Source: Clostridiales bacterium UBA6330
GTDB taxonomy: Bacteria; Bacillota; Clostridia; Oscillospirales; CAG-272
NCBI GenBank assembly: GCA_002438075.1
Contig: DJSQ01000228.1
Location: 1-17,204, forward strand
Reading direction: 5' to 3'
Length of the DNA: 17,204 bases
Within the stretch, counting starts at the first letter, position 1. Every line of letters starts with the position of its first letter. Both the position numbers and the translations under genes were made by a program. Below are positions 7,419 through 15,095 of the stretch, piece by piece. The notes beneath the pieces are model-generated. The model worked only from the letters and a program-made list of their open reading frames with translations, searched no databases and had not been told where the DNA came from.

Positions 7419-9199
7419 AAAAGAAGGCTGCGGTGCTTGGCGCGGCGTTGCTGATGCTTTTGCTGTTGGCATCCTGCGGCATTCGGTTCGTGCGGGTCCC
7501 TGCCGAAGCGGAGGGCGGGAGCACAGAGCCGAACGTCACAAATGCCACAAATGCCACCGATGCCGCCACCGATGCACCGGATGCGCCGTCCTCGGAATTG
7601 GTCATCGTCCGTCCTGCCGAGGGCGGGGAGGCTGTGACCGCGGTTGCAACCGAGGTCTATCGGTATCTGCGTGCGCAGACCGACCGTGTGTCGCTGACCA
7701 CCGATGCAACCGACTATGCGCCGACTGCGGGCAGGACCTATCTGCTGATTGGTAGCACGCGCTACCCGCTTTCGGTCAGCCTCGCGGAATCGGTCGGAAA
7801 CGGCGCGCAAATCGGCTTTGCGGCACAGGCGGACTGTGCCGCGCTTTGCGCGGGGAGCAATCAGCTCCTGTACATCGGCGCGGAGGCATTCCTTGCGCGG
7901 TATGCGCCGATGGGTGTGTTCACGCTTCCCGACCTGCCGAAGGCGCGGATTATGAACGCCGAGATGTGCGTGCGCGAATCGTGGGTCCTGCCGTTCCCCG
8001 CCTATGCGGGCGGCGAGACCGACTCACAGCTGTATGCCTGCGGATACGGAATTGTCCAAAGCGGCGACACGGCGAAAATGCAGGTGGTAAACGACACCGA
8101 TGCGGAGGAATTTGAGAACTATCTGGAAACGCTGGAGACATGGGGCTATCGGAAAACCTTTGAAAACACGATTGACGAAAATCGGTTTGCGGAATTTCGG
8201 ACCTATTTCGGGAATACCATCTGGACCTATCGGATTGCAACCGAAAACAAGGTGCGGGTGATTTACGACCCCATCAGCCTCTCGCTGGAGGAATTCTCGA
8301 GCGCGGGGGATGCGGAAGGCGCGGAGTTCTGGATGTTCCGCAGGAACACGGAGTCCGAGGATACCTTCCTGATTCGGAACGCCGACAACAGCTGGATTTT
8401 CATCGACGGCGGCGTGGCAACGGAATCGGATACCTTTGCCGATGACCTGTATGTCTTTATGCGGACCCAATCGGGCTTGCGGGATGGGGAAAAGCTGGTG
8501 ATTTCCTGCTGGTATCTGTCCCACCCGCACCGTGACCATTTTCAGGCGTTCCGTTATCTCATCGAGCGCCACTGGAGGGACATCGACCTGCAACGCGTTC
8601 TGCTGAACACACCGGATACGGCGGCTGTCAGCAACTCCAATAACGCGGATTATCAACAATGCGCCGCGCTCATCTGCCGTGCTTACCCGAATGTAAAGGT
8701 GCTCAAGGCACACAGCGGCGCAAGGGTTACGCTTTCGGGAACCGAGCTTGAAATCCTCTTCACGCAGGAGGATAATCTCGAGAACTGGTACAACCCCGAC
8801 CGAAACGACGAATCCAAGCGCACGCTTTACGATTTCAACAACGCGTCGCTGATCAGTCGGATTACGGTTGACGGCATAAGCATTCTGGAGCTGGCGGACG
8901 GCTTCCGCTCGGACTGGCAGCTTCGCCATTATCAGCCCGCAACGCTTGCCTGCGACATTCTCAAAATCGCGCACCATGCGTATAACAGCAATTGCGACGC
9001 TTGGTATCTGTCGCTCCTTGAAACGGGCAAGGTCCGCTATGCGCTGGTTCCGCACGCAAGCAACGGGGCGGAAAAGGCGTGGGCAACCGTGTTGGGCGAG
9101 CGGTGCATCTGGGCATCCGATCGGTATGACGTCGTGTTCCGAAAGCGGAACGGCGGGCTCGTATCGGAAATCATACCCGTAAAGGAGAAGGTACAATGA
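7415..9199 (+). CDS. Lipoprotein MBL-fold hydrolase
   Basis: A 594-residue exported lipoprotein. The ATG at 7415 follows AGGAGG (7401-7406) and overlaps the previous stop by ATGA. A start 34 codons upstream would lack the signal peptide at its N-terminus. The lipobox is LASC with Cys21. A Thr/Ala/Asp linker follows. Residues 60-165 (ELVIVRP, AVATEVYRYL, TYLLIGSTR) resemble the small N-terminal domain found before alpha-glucuronidase-type and DUF4838 carbohydrate proteins. Residues 185-594 are paralogous to the MBL protein at 3453: YACGYGI, SWIFIDGG, the metal motif HPHRDH (His370, His372, Asp374, His375), LADGFRS (Asp495) and KIAHHA (His520-His521). The protein should sit on the outer face of the membrane. 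The carbohydrate-type front domain suggests a glycan-related substrate, which is inference. Confidence 0.85.
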   Translation: MKKKAAVLGAALLMLLLLASCGIRFVRVPAEAEGGSTEPNVTNATNATDAATDAPDAPSSELVIVRPAEGGEAVTAVATEVYRYLRAQTDRVSLTTDATDYAPTAGRTYLLIGSTRYPLSVSLAESVGNGAQIGFAAQADCAALCAGSNQLLYIGAEAFLARYAPMGVFTLPDLPKARIMNAEMCVRESWVLPFPAYAGGETDSQLYACGYGIVQSGDTAKMQVVNDTDAEEFENYLETLETWGYRKTFENTIDENRFAEFRTYFGNTIWTYRIATENKVRVIYDPISLSLEEFSSAGDAEGAEFWMFRRNTESEDTFLIRNADNSWIFIDGGVATESDTFADDLYVFMRTQSGLRDGEKLVISCWYLSHPHRDHFQAFRYLIERHWRDIDLQRVLLNTPDTAAVSNSNNADYQQCAALICRAYPNVKVLKAHSGARVTLSGTELEILFTQEDNLENWYNPDRNDESKRTLYDFNNASLISRITVDGISILELADGFRSDWQLRHYQPATLACDILKIAHHAYNSNCDAWYLSLLETGKVRYALVPHASNGAEKAWATVLGERCIWASDRYDVVFRKRNGGLVSEIIPVKEKVQ

Positions 9200-10680
9200 A
9201 AAGACTGTTAATTGCGCTTTGCTGTATCTGCCTGCTTTTTGTCTGCTCCTGCGGGGAAAAGGCACAGCCCGAGCAGCCGAGCGGAAGCAAATCGGAAACC
9301 GATTCAACACCCGTAACCGATGCGGACCCGTTCTTGGCGGGGCCGGACTATCGGGGCGCGCAGGTGCGGGTCCACGTGCGCGGAGATCAGGAGTCGGTGG
9401 ATGAATTGGGGACCGAGAGCAACGGAGAGCTTCTCTCGGAGGCGCTCTGGAGTCGGACGGAAGCCACGCAGAAGCGCCTGAACGTGCAGATTGTTCCCGT
9501 AATCGGCGAGCCATACAGCTCCTACAACAAATCGCTGAACGAAATCCGAATGTCGGTCAATGTCGGCTTCGGCGCTTACGACCTCATTGCGGGGTGGTCG
9601 ACCCGTATCGTAACCCTGATGACCGAGGGGCTGTATCTGAATCTGGACGAACAGCAGTACTATTCCTCGGATGACCCGTGGTGGAGCAGGTCCGTGACGA
9701 ATGCCCTGACAATCGGCGGGAAGATTTACATGAACACCGGAGACATTGCCGCCACCTATATGGACAGCTGTTATGCGGTGATCATCAATCAGGCGGTTTC
9801 CGAAAAATTCGGCTATCGGTATGACGATTTCTATGAAATCGTGAACAGCGGCGACTGGACGATGGAATATTTCTCCCAGTTGGTTCGGGACAGCTATTCG
9901 GATGACGGCGACGGTGTGAGAAACGACAAGGACCTCTACGGCTTGGTTTGCAGCTATCTGGCGGCGGATGCCTTCTGGTCCTCCTGCGACATCAGCATCA
10001 TCGAAAACAACGGCACCGACCACCCGACCCTGAATTTCAACACCGCCCGCATCCAGCGCGCGGCGGAGAGCGTGCATTCGCTGTTCTACGGGAACATCGG
10101 CGCGGAGGTCGGACAAAACGGAAGCACAATCTTTACCTCGGCAGAGGACCTTTCCGCCGCATTCATGCAGGACCGCGCCATGTTCACCATCGTGGTGCTC
10201 AAGGACCTGAAGGACTTTTCGGCAATGAAAACGGTCTACGGCGTTCTGCCCGTTCCGAAGCTGGACCATGACCAGGACGAATACAGGACGAACGTTCAGC
10301 AGTCCATGTCGCTGTGGGGAATCCCGAAGGATGCAAAGGACCCAACCATGTCGGCGGCGGTTCTGACCTCTCTTGGCTCCGACAGTCGGGATATCGTAAT
10401 CGAGCCGCACTATTATAAGCTGCTTCGGACACGGTACGTCAAGGATTCCACCTCGGGGTATATGATTGACCTGATCTATAACGGCATCTACATGAATTTT
10501 GACACGCTTTTCAACGAAGCGCTCGGCGAAAGCGTGTCCGCCTCCGACCGCCCGTCCATGCCTGCGTTCATTTTCCGCTGTATGGGGCGGGATACAACGC
10601 CGAACATGGAAGGCTGGTGGAGCACCTATTCCGAGGGCTTGCAGAAGCGTCTGCTGGACATCTGCTCCGCTCTGATGTAA
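9196..10680 (+). CDS. Lipoprotein solute-binding protein (ABC sugar type)
   Basis: A 494-residue lipoprotein. The signal peptide ends in a Cys-rich lipobox (VCSC, Cys19). It shows the layout of family 1 extracellular sugar-binding proteins: a small entry strand (GAQVRVHVRG), RLNVQIV, GAYDLIAGWS, LYLNLDE with an aromatic cluster DDPWW, then GKIYMNTGDIA and YAVIINQAV. It also contains DDGDGVRNDKD (236-246), a calcium-loop-like segment common in Clostridia binding proteins, followed by LYGLV, and a C-terminal part with VYGVLPVPKLD. The start overlaps the preceding stop by ATGA, after AAAGGAG. No permease or ATPase gene follows before the terminator, so any transporter would be encoded elsewhere, or the protein acts as a sensor or surface capture protein. 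The ligand is probably an oligosaccharide, but nothing shows which one. Confidence 0.85.
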   Translation: MKRLLIALCCICLLFVCSCGEKAQPEQPSGSKSETDSTPVTDADPFLAGPDYRGAQVRVHVRGDQESVDELGTESNGELLSEALWSRTEATQKRLNVQIVPVIGEPYSSYNKSLNEIRMSVNVGFGAYDLIAGWSTRIVTLMTEGLYLNLDEQQYYSSDDPWWSRSVTNALTIGGKIYMNTGDIAATYMDSCYAVIINQAVSEKFGYRYDDFYEIVNSGDWTMEYFSQLVRDSYSDDGDGVRNDKDLYGLVCSYLAADAFWSSCDISIIENNGTDHPTLNFNTARIQRAAESVHSLFYGNIGAEVGQNGSTIFTSAEDLSAAFMQDRAMFTIVVLKDLKDFSAMKTVYGVLPVPKLDHDQDEYRTNVQQSMSLWGIPKDAKDPTMSAAVLTSLGSDSRDIVIEPHYYKLLRTRYVKDSTSGYMIDLIYNGIYMNFDTLFNEALGESVSASDRPSMPAFIFRCMGRDTTPNMEGWWSTYSEGLQKRLLDICSALM

Positions 10681-10694
10681 GCCGCGCGGCTTAC
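10677..10694. repeat. Perfect 18-bp palindrome over the stop codon
   Basis: GTAAGCCGCGCGGCTTAC reads the same on both strands and contains the TAA stop of the binding-protein gene. It lies 6 bases before the long hairpin and could be a protein-binding site, part of a 3'-end structure, or chance in a GC-rich stretch. Confidence 0.6.
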
Positions 10695-10700
10695 GGACAA

Positions 10701-10740
10701 ATGCACCCGCGCCTCGGCTTTTGCCGAGGCGCGGGTGCAT
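10701..10740. terminator. Long perfect hairpin between convergent genes
   Basis: ATGCACCCGCGCCTCGGC, a TTTT loop and the exact complement give an 18-bp stem with no mismatch. It sits between the ends of two convergent transcription units. Neither side has a clear T-tract (plus side TGCTTTATGC), so it is either a weak intrinsic terminator or an RNA 3'-end stabiliser for both operons. Confidence 0.75.
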
Positions 10741-10759
10741 TGCTTTATGCGGGGGGGAA

Positions 10760-11662
10760 TCAGGAAGGGCTTGAATCGGAAGTGCTCTTTTTCGAGCTTC
10801 GGTATTCCTTTGGTGTAATGCCCGTCACCTTGCGGAAAATGCGGTTGAAGTTTGCGGTGTTGTTATAGCCGCAGGAAACGGCAATGTCGAGCACGGTGCG
10901 GTTGCTTGCGGCAAGCAGGCTCATGGCGCGGTCGATGCGGCGGATGTTGATGTAATCCCATGTTGTCATCCCGTAGAAGGATTTGAACACTGCCAGAAAA
11001 TGCGTTTTGGTCATGTGCGCCGCCGCAATGATTCCGTCCAGCGTCAGCGGCTCGCAAAGATGCTCTTCGATATAGGCAACCGCAACCCGCAGATTTTCGT
11101 CATAACGCAGGGAAGGACGCGTGCGGGCATCTCGGTTTGTGTAGCCGTAAAACCGCGTCACGGTTGTCAGAATCCGGCCAATCAGATCCCGCACAGCGGT
11201 TCGGTAGCAGGGCTCCTTCGCCACGCATTCCGTCTGTACCGATAGAATCAGCTCCCGTATCTCGGCGGTGTGCGGGTTCTCCCGCGTCAGGCGGTTGCGG
11301 AACGCCTCGCTTCGGTTGAAGAACACGCCGAGCGGTGGGTCCGCATCGGTTATCCCGTCGGCGGCAAGCAGGGCGGGGGAGAATTGCAGATTGAGCAGCT
11401 CCATGCAATCCTGCCCCGCATCGGGGGTGATGTCCGAAATGCAGTGGAATTCATTGGTGGAGTAGAGAAAGACGTCCCCTGCCCGAATGTCGTAGTTCCC
11501 CGTTTCGGTGCGGTAAAGCCCCGAGCCGGAGAGAATCAGGGATATTTCAAACTCCGTGTGGCGGTGTTGGCGGAGCTGATTTTTCCGTGCCGCGGCAGAG
11601 GAACGGAACACGCGAAAAATGCGGTTTCCGTAATGGTCCGAAAAGCTGTCAATCAGTTCCAT
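10760..11662 (-). CDS. AraC-family transcriptional regulator (2)
   Basis: A 300-residue regulator. Residues 30-75 match an AraC cupin sensor (QHRHTEFEISLILSGSG, IRAGDVFLY, NEFHCI). Residues 195-290 are the DNA-binding part: LTLDGIIAAAHMTKTHFLAVFK and the signature VLDIAVSCGYNNTANFNRIFRK with ITPKEYR. The ATG at 11660-11662 follows GGAGG by 5 bases. The tail is Ser/Lys-rich and unremarkable. The gene is divergent from the dehydratase operon, with 129 bp between the starts, and is the natural candidate for its sugar-responsive regulator. It shares architecture but little obvious sequence with the regulator at 313-1194. Confidence 0.92.
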   Translation of the reverse strand: MELIDSFSDHYGNRIFRVFRSSAAARKNQLRQHRHTEFEISLILSGSGLYRTETGNYDIRAGDVFLYSTNEFHCISDITPDAGQDCMELLNLQFSPALLAADGITDADPPLGVFFNRSEAFRNRLTRENPHTAEIRELILSVQTECVAKEPCYRTAVRDLIGRILTTVTRFYGYTNRDARTRPSLRYDENLRVAVAYIEEHLCEPLTLDGIIAAAHMTKTHFLAVFKSFYGMTTWDYINIRRIDRAMSLLAASNRTVLDIAVSCGYNNTANFNRIFRKVTGITPKEYRSSKKSTSDSSPS

Positions 11663-11707
11663 ATGTGCCTCCGTGAAATATTGTTTGCATTTTCTGAAAT
11701 ATAGTTG

Positions 11708-11736
11708 TTGATTTGCGGCGGGATACTTGGTATAAT
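11708..11736 (+). promoter_or_regulatory. Sigma-A promoter of the sugar-acid operon
   Basis: TTGATT (11708-11713), a 17-base spacer and TATAAT (11731-11736) with extended -10 TGG. The predicted start is near 11743, leaving a leader of about 49 bases that ends in AGAGGA before the ATG at 11792. Confidence 0.75.
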
Positions 11737-11750
11737 GAAATCACAAATCT

Positions 11751-11779
11751 ATTATAGCGGAACAGATAGAAAAAGTCAA
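11751..11779 (-). promoter_or_regulatory. Sigma-A promoter of AraC regulator 2
   Basis: Read on the minus strand: TTGACT (11774-11779), 17 bases, TATAAT (11751-11756). The predicted start is near 11744, giving a leader of about 80 bases to the ATG at 11662. This promoter faces the operon promoter, and their start points nearly coincide. Confidence 0.7.
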
Positions 11780-11791
11780 GAGGAAAAACGA

Positions 11792-13105
11792 ATGAATGCA
11801 AACGATTTGAAAATTACCGACCTGCGGGTAGCCGAAATCGACGGTCTGCCCAAGCATATGATCCTGCTCAAGCTCTATACCAATGCGGGCATTGTCGGCT
11901 ACGGAGAGGTGCGGGACGCATCCAGCGCAACCTATGCAAAAATGCTCAAATCACGGCTGATTGGGGAAAATCCGCTGAACATCGAGAAGCTTTTTCAGCG
12001 AATCAAGCAGTTCGGCGGACACAGCCGACAGGGTGGCGGCGTTTCGGGCGTGGAAATCGCGCTGTGGGACATTGCGGGCAAGTTCTGGGGTGTTCCCGTC
12101 TGGCAGCTGCTCGGCGGCAGGTGGCGGGACCGCGTGCGGATTTACTGCGACACCGACGTGGACGGCAAGCACACGGGAACCGACATGGGGCACGCCCTGA
12201 AAAAGCGGATGGAGCAGGGCTTCACCTTTCTGAAAATGGACCTCGGAATCGAGCTGCTTTATGACGAAGCCGGAATGCTGAACGCACCAATCGGTCAGTT
12301 GGAGGACTTCAAGACCTACAATATGAAAGCAATTTGCCACCAGTCGGGGTCGATTGACCGTTCCCTGATGTATGGGAAGAACTATCAGGTGTTCACGGTG
12401 CCGCACTACGCAACGGGCATCCACATCACCGAAAAGGGGCTGGATTATCTGGAGGACTATGTGAGACAGGTGCGCGAGGTAATCGGCTACGAGGTCCCGC
12501 TGGCAATCGACCATTTCGGTCATGTTGCAATCGAGGATGCAATCCGCTTTGCAAGAAGGCTGGAGAAATACAACATTGCATGGATGGAGGATTTGGCACC
12601 GTGGCAGATGACCTCCCATCTGCATAAGTTTGCGGAGCATTCCTGCGTGCCGCTCTGCACGGGCGAGGACATCTACCTTGCGGACAATTTCGAGCCGATT
12701 ATGCAGGCGGGGGTCAACGTGGTGCATCCCGATTTGCTGACGGTCGGCGGTTTCGGGGAAATGAAAAAGCTCGGCGCGCTTTGCGAAACCTACGGTACGG
12801 CGTTGGCAATTCACATGGCGGAAAGCCCCGTTGCATTCATGGCGGCGGTTCATGCTGCGGCGGCGCTGAAGAACGTGCTGGCGGTGGAATTCCATTCGGT
12901 CGATCATCCCGAGTGGTTCGGGCTCATCTCTCCCGCCGTGAAGCTGGAGAACGGCTTCATGCAGGTTCCTGACGCACCGGGACTTGGAATTGAAAGCCTG
13001 AATGAGGATATGATTGCAAAATTCCGCAAGGCGGGCAGTGATGAGCCGTGGAGCGATACCTCGGCATGGGATACGGAATGGTCAAACGACCGTGAATGGT
13101 CGTAA
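11792..13105 (+). CDS. Enolase-superfamily (mandelate racemase-like) sugar-acid dehydratase
   Basis: A 437-residue member of the mandelate racemase/muconate lactonizing group. The ATG at 11792 has an AGAGGA ribosome binding site; an in-frame start at 11705 lies upstream of the promoter. Residues 5-115 form the alpha+beta capping domain (LKLYTNAGIVGYGE, then ALWDIAGKFWGVPVWQLLGG). The barrel carries likely Mg2+ ligands Asp240 (AIDHFGH), Glu266 (WMEDLAPW) and Glu292 (TGEDIYL). LKMD (147-150) lies where racemases have KxK, and His341 (LAIHMAES) is near the last strands. The lack of a KxK pair and the sugar-gene context favour dehydration of an aldonate to a 2-keto-3-deoxy acid. Which acid (xylonate, galactonate or other) cannot be read from the sequence. 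First gene of the operon. Confidence 0.85.
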   Translation: MNANDLKITDLRVAEIDGLPKHMILLKLYTNAGIVGYGEVRDASSATYAKMLKSRLIGENPLNIEKLFQRIKQFGGHSRQGGGVSGVEIALWDIAGKFWGVPVWQLLGGRWRDRVRIYCDTDVDGKHTGTDMGHALKKRMEQGFTFLKMDLGIELLYDEAGMLNAPIGQLEDFKTYNMKAICHQSGSIDRSLMYGKNYQVFTVPHYATGIHITEKGLDYLEDYVRQVREVIGYEVPLAIDHFGHVAIEDAIRFARRLEKYNIAWMEDLAPWQMTSHLHKFAEHSCVPLCTGEDIYLADNFEPIMQAGVNVVHPDLLTVGGFGEMKKLGALCETYGTALAIHMAESPVAFMAAVHAAAALKNVLAVEFHSVDHPEWFGLISPAVKLENGFMQVPDAPGLGIESLNEDMIAKFRKAGSDEPWSDTSAWDTEWSNDREWS

Positions 13106-13119
13106 GAAAGGAGAGACAG

Positions 13120-14379
13120 ATGGAAGAATGGATTGTTGCGTCAAAGGAAGCAAAGGAACGGATTGAAAAGGGCATCGAGCAGAACCGAAAGGGCAGCTTC
13201 CGCATTTTTGCGCCCGAGGGCGCAACGGTGCGGGTCAAACTGAAGCGGCATCGCTTCCGCTTCGGCTGCAACCTGTTCATGCTGGATGAATTCCCCGATG
13301 ACCCGAGCAAGAATGCGGTTTACCGCAAGCAGTTTGCCGAGCTGTTCAACATGGCAACCCTGCCGTTCTATTGGGACGCGACCGAGCCGCGGGAGGGCGC
13401 GCTCCGCTATGCAATCGGCTCGAAGCCCTGCTATCGCCGCCCGCCGATTGACCTTTGTATGCAATACTGTGAGGAAAACGGAATCGAGCCGCGGGAGCAC
13501 GCATTGTGCTATGAAAAGTTCTTTCCCGCGTGGCTGAAGGACCGCTCCGTGCCCGAAATCAAGCAGCATCTGGAGCGCAGAATGCAGGAGATTTCCGAGC
13601 GCTATGCGAATCGGATTCCGACAATCGAAGTGACGAACGAAATGTTTTGGGACGAGGGGACAACCCCGTTTTACGGCAGTCCCGACTATGCCGAGTTCTG
13701 CTTCCGTTTGGCGGAACAGTATTTCCCGCACAATCGGCTGTGCATCAATGAATGGACCCGTGCCACATGGGGGTCAAGCGGACTTCCGTGGTGTCAGTAT
13801 CGGCTCCTGATTGATGACCTGCTTCTGCGCGGGGCGCGTATCGATGCAATCGGAATGCAGTACCATATGTTTTTCCGCAGGGAGGAAGCCTTTGAGAAAA
13901 CCAGACGGCCGTATGATCTGGACCACGACCTGCGCGTGATGGACAGCTATGCGGCGTTCGGAATGCCCTTGCAGATTACCGAGGTCACAATTCCCGCCTA
14001 TACCGAGCAGGCGGAGGATGAGGAATTGCAGGCGGACATTCTGGAGCGGCTGTATTCCATGTGGTTCTCCCACCCCATGACGGAGCAGATCATCTATTGG
14101 AATCTGGTGGACGGCTATGCGGCATTCACCACCCCGGGGGATATGAGCGGCGGGGAAAACTACTATCGCGGCGGCTTGCTGCGGTTTGATATGAGCGAGA
14201 AGCCCGCATACAAGCGCCTGCGGCACCTGATTCGGGAGGTCTGGACAACGGATGAAACACTGACCGTAAAGAACGGATGCGTGGAATTCCGCGGCTTCTA
14301 CGGAGAGTACGAGGTGACCGTAAACGGAAGCACCAAAGTCGTGCGGCTGGATAACGACGGCGCGGAGGCAACGGTATGA
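13120..14379 (+). CDS. GH10-type (xylanase-like) glycoside hydrolase, no signal peptide
   Basis: A 419-residue protein with the TIM-barrel signatures of family 10 endo-xylanases. The acid/base Glu174 is in IEVTNEMF and the nucleophile Glu288 in LQITEVTIPAY. RFRFGCNLFM near the N-terminus, FYWDATEPREG, REHALCYEKFFPAWL and IYWNLVDGYA near the end also fit. The ATG at 13120 follows AAAGGAG; an ATG at 13096 overlaps the previous gene and lies before the ribosome binding site. No signal peptide is visible, whereas most GH10 xylanases are exported, so this one should act on imported oligosaccharides. A short beta-rich tail (380-419) follows the barrel. It lies 14 bp after the dehydratase gene and overlaps the SDR gene by ATGA. 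Substrate identity is inferred from family only. Confidence 0.82.
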   Translation: MEEWIVASKEAKERIEKGIEQNRKGSFRIFAPEGATVRVKLKRHRFRFGCNLFMLDEFPDDPSKNAVYRKQFAELFNMATLPFYWDATEPREGALRYAIGSKPCYRRPPIDLCMQYCEENGIEPREHALCYEKFFPAWLKDRSVPEIKQHLERRMQEISERYANRIPTIEVTNEMFWDEGTTPFYGSPDYAEFCFRLAEQYFPHNRLCINEWTRATWGSSGLPWCQYRLLIDDLLLRGARIDAIGMQYHMFFRREEAFEKTRRPYDLDHDLRVMDSYAAFGMPLQITEVTIPAYTEQAEDEELQADILERLYSMWFSHPMTEQIIYWNLVDGYAAFTTPGDMSGGENYYRGGLLRFDMSEKPAYKRLRHLIREVWTTDETLTVKNGCVEFRGFYGEYEVTVNGSTKVVRLDNDGAEATV

Positions 14380-15095
14380 GCGCGAAAAGGGCTTTGGTAA
14401 CGGGCTCCACGCAGGGCATCGGTTTGGCAATTGCCAAGCGGCTGGTGCGGGACGGCTACGAGGTGATTGTGCATTGCAGTCACGATGCGGAAAAGGCGGA
14501 GCGCGTGGCGCGGGAAATCGGAGCGGCGGGGTTTGCCACCGCAGACCTTTCCGACCGCGCGGAAACGCTTGCCTTGCATGAGCGGACGGGTGACGTGGAG
14601 GTGCTGATTCTCAACGCAAGCGTCCAGTATAAGCAGACGTGGCAGGAGATTGGTATGGAGGAGCTGGACCGCCAGATTGAGGTCAATCTCAAAAGTACCC
14701 TGCTCCTGATGCAGGCGTACTACCCGCACATGAAGGCGGCGGGGTGGGGGCGGATTGTGACCATCGGAAGCGTGAACGAATACCGTCAGCATCCCGAATT
14801 GCCCCTTTATGCCGCAACGAAATGCGCGGTGCTGTCGCTCGTGAAAAACATTGCAAAGCAGGCGGTACCCTACGGCGTGACCGTCAACAACGTTGCACCC
14901 GGGGCAATCGAAACACCGCGCAACGCATTGGTCTGTGCCGACCCGATTGCAAAAAAGGCGGTGGAGGATTGCATTCCGATGGGGCGGTTCGGAACGGCAG
15001 AGGAATGCGCGGATGCGGTGGCGTTTCTGGGGGGTGAATCGGGAAAATACATCACGGGCACGGATTTGATTGTGGATGGAGGAATGCGGTTATGA
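14376..15095 (+). CDS. SDR-family NAD(P)-dependent oxidoreductase
   Basis: A 239-residue classical short-chain dehydrogenase. The cofactor loop is TGSTQGIG (Gly10, Gly14, Gly16), the structural motif is LILNAS (Asn80), and the catalytic set is Ser132 (TIGSV), Tyr145 and Lys149 (YAATK). The C-terminal ITGTDLIVDGG is typical of the family. No acidic residue is evident at the end of the second strand (VIVHCSHD), which would be compatible with NADP; this is uncertain. It overlaps both neighbours by ATGA, so it is translationally coupled. In context it could oxidise a free sugar to its lactone, or reduce or oxidise a keto-sugar acid. SDR sequences alone do not reveal the substrate. Confidence 0.9.
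   Translation: MSAKRALVTGSTQGIGLAIAKRLVRDGYEVIVHCSHDAEKAERVAREIGAAGFATADLSDRAETLALHERTGDVEVLILNASVQYKQTWQEIGMEELDRQIEVNLKSTLLLMQAYYPHMKAAGWGRIVTIGSVNEYRQHPELPLYAATKCAVLSLVKNIAKQAVPYGVTVNNVAPGAIETPRNALVCADPIAKKAVEDCIPMGRFGTAEECADAVAFLGGESGKYITGTDLIVDGGMRL

Noticed and set aside
5472..7472. A 666-residue minus-strand open frame opposite the second GLUG gene
   Set aside because: Its Arg/Ala/His-rich translation is typical of the complement of GC-rich codons. The plus strand has a signal peptide, repeats and a membrane helix.
8024..10740. Two long minus-strand open frames (8024-9514 and 9304-10740)
   Set aside because: They lie opposite the MBL lipoprotein and binding-protein genes, lack convincing domains and cross the boundaries of well-supported genes.
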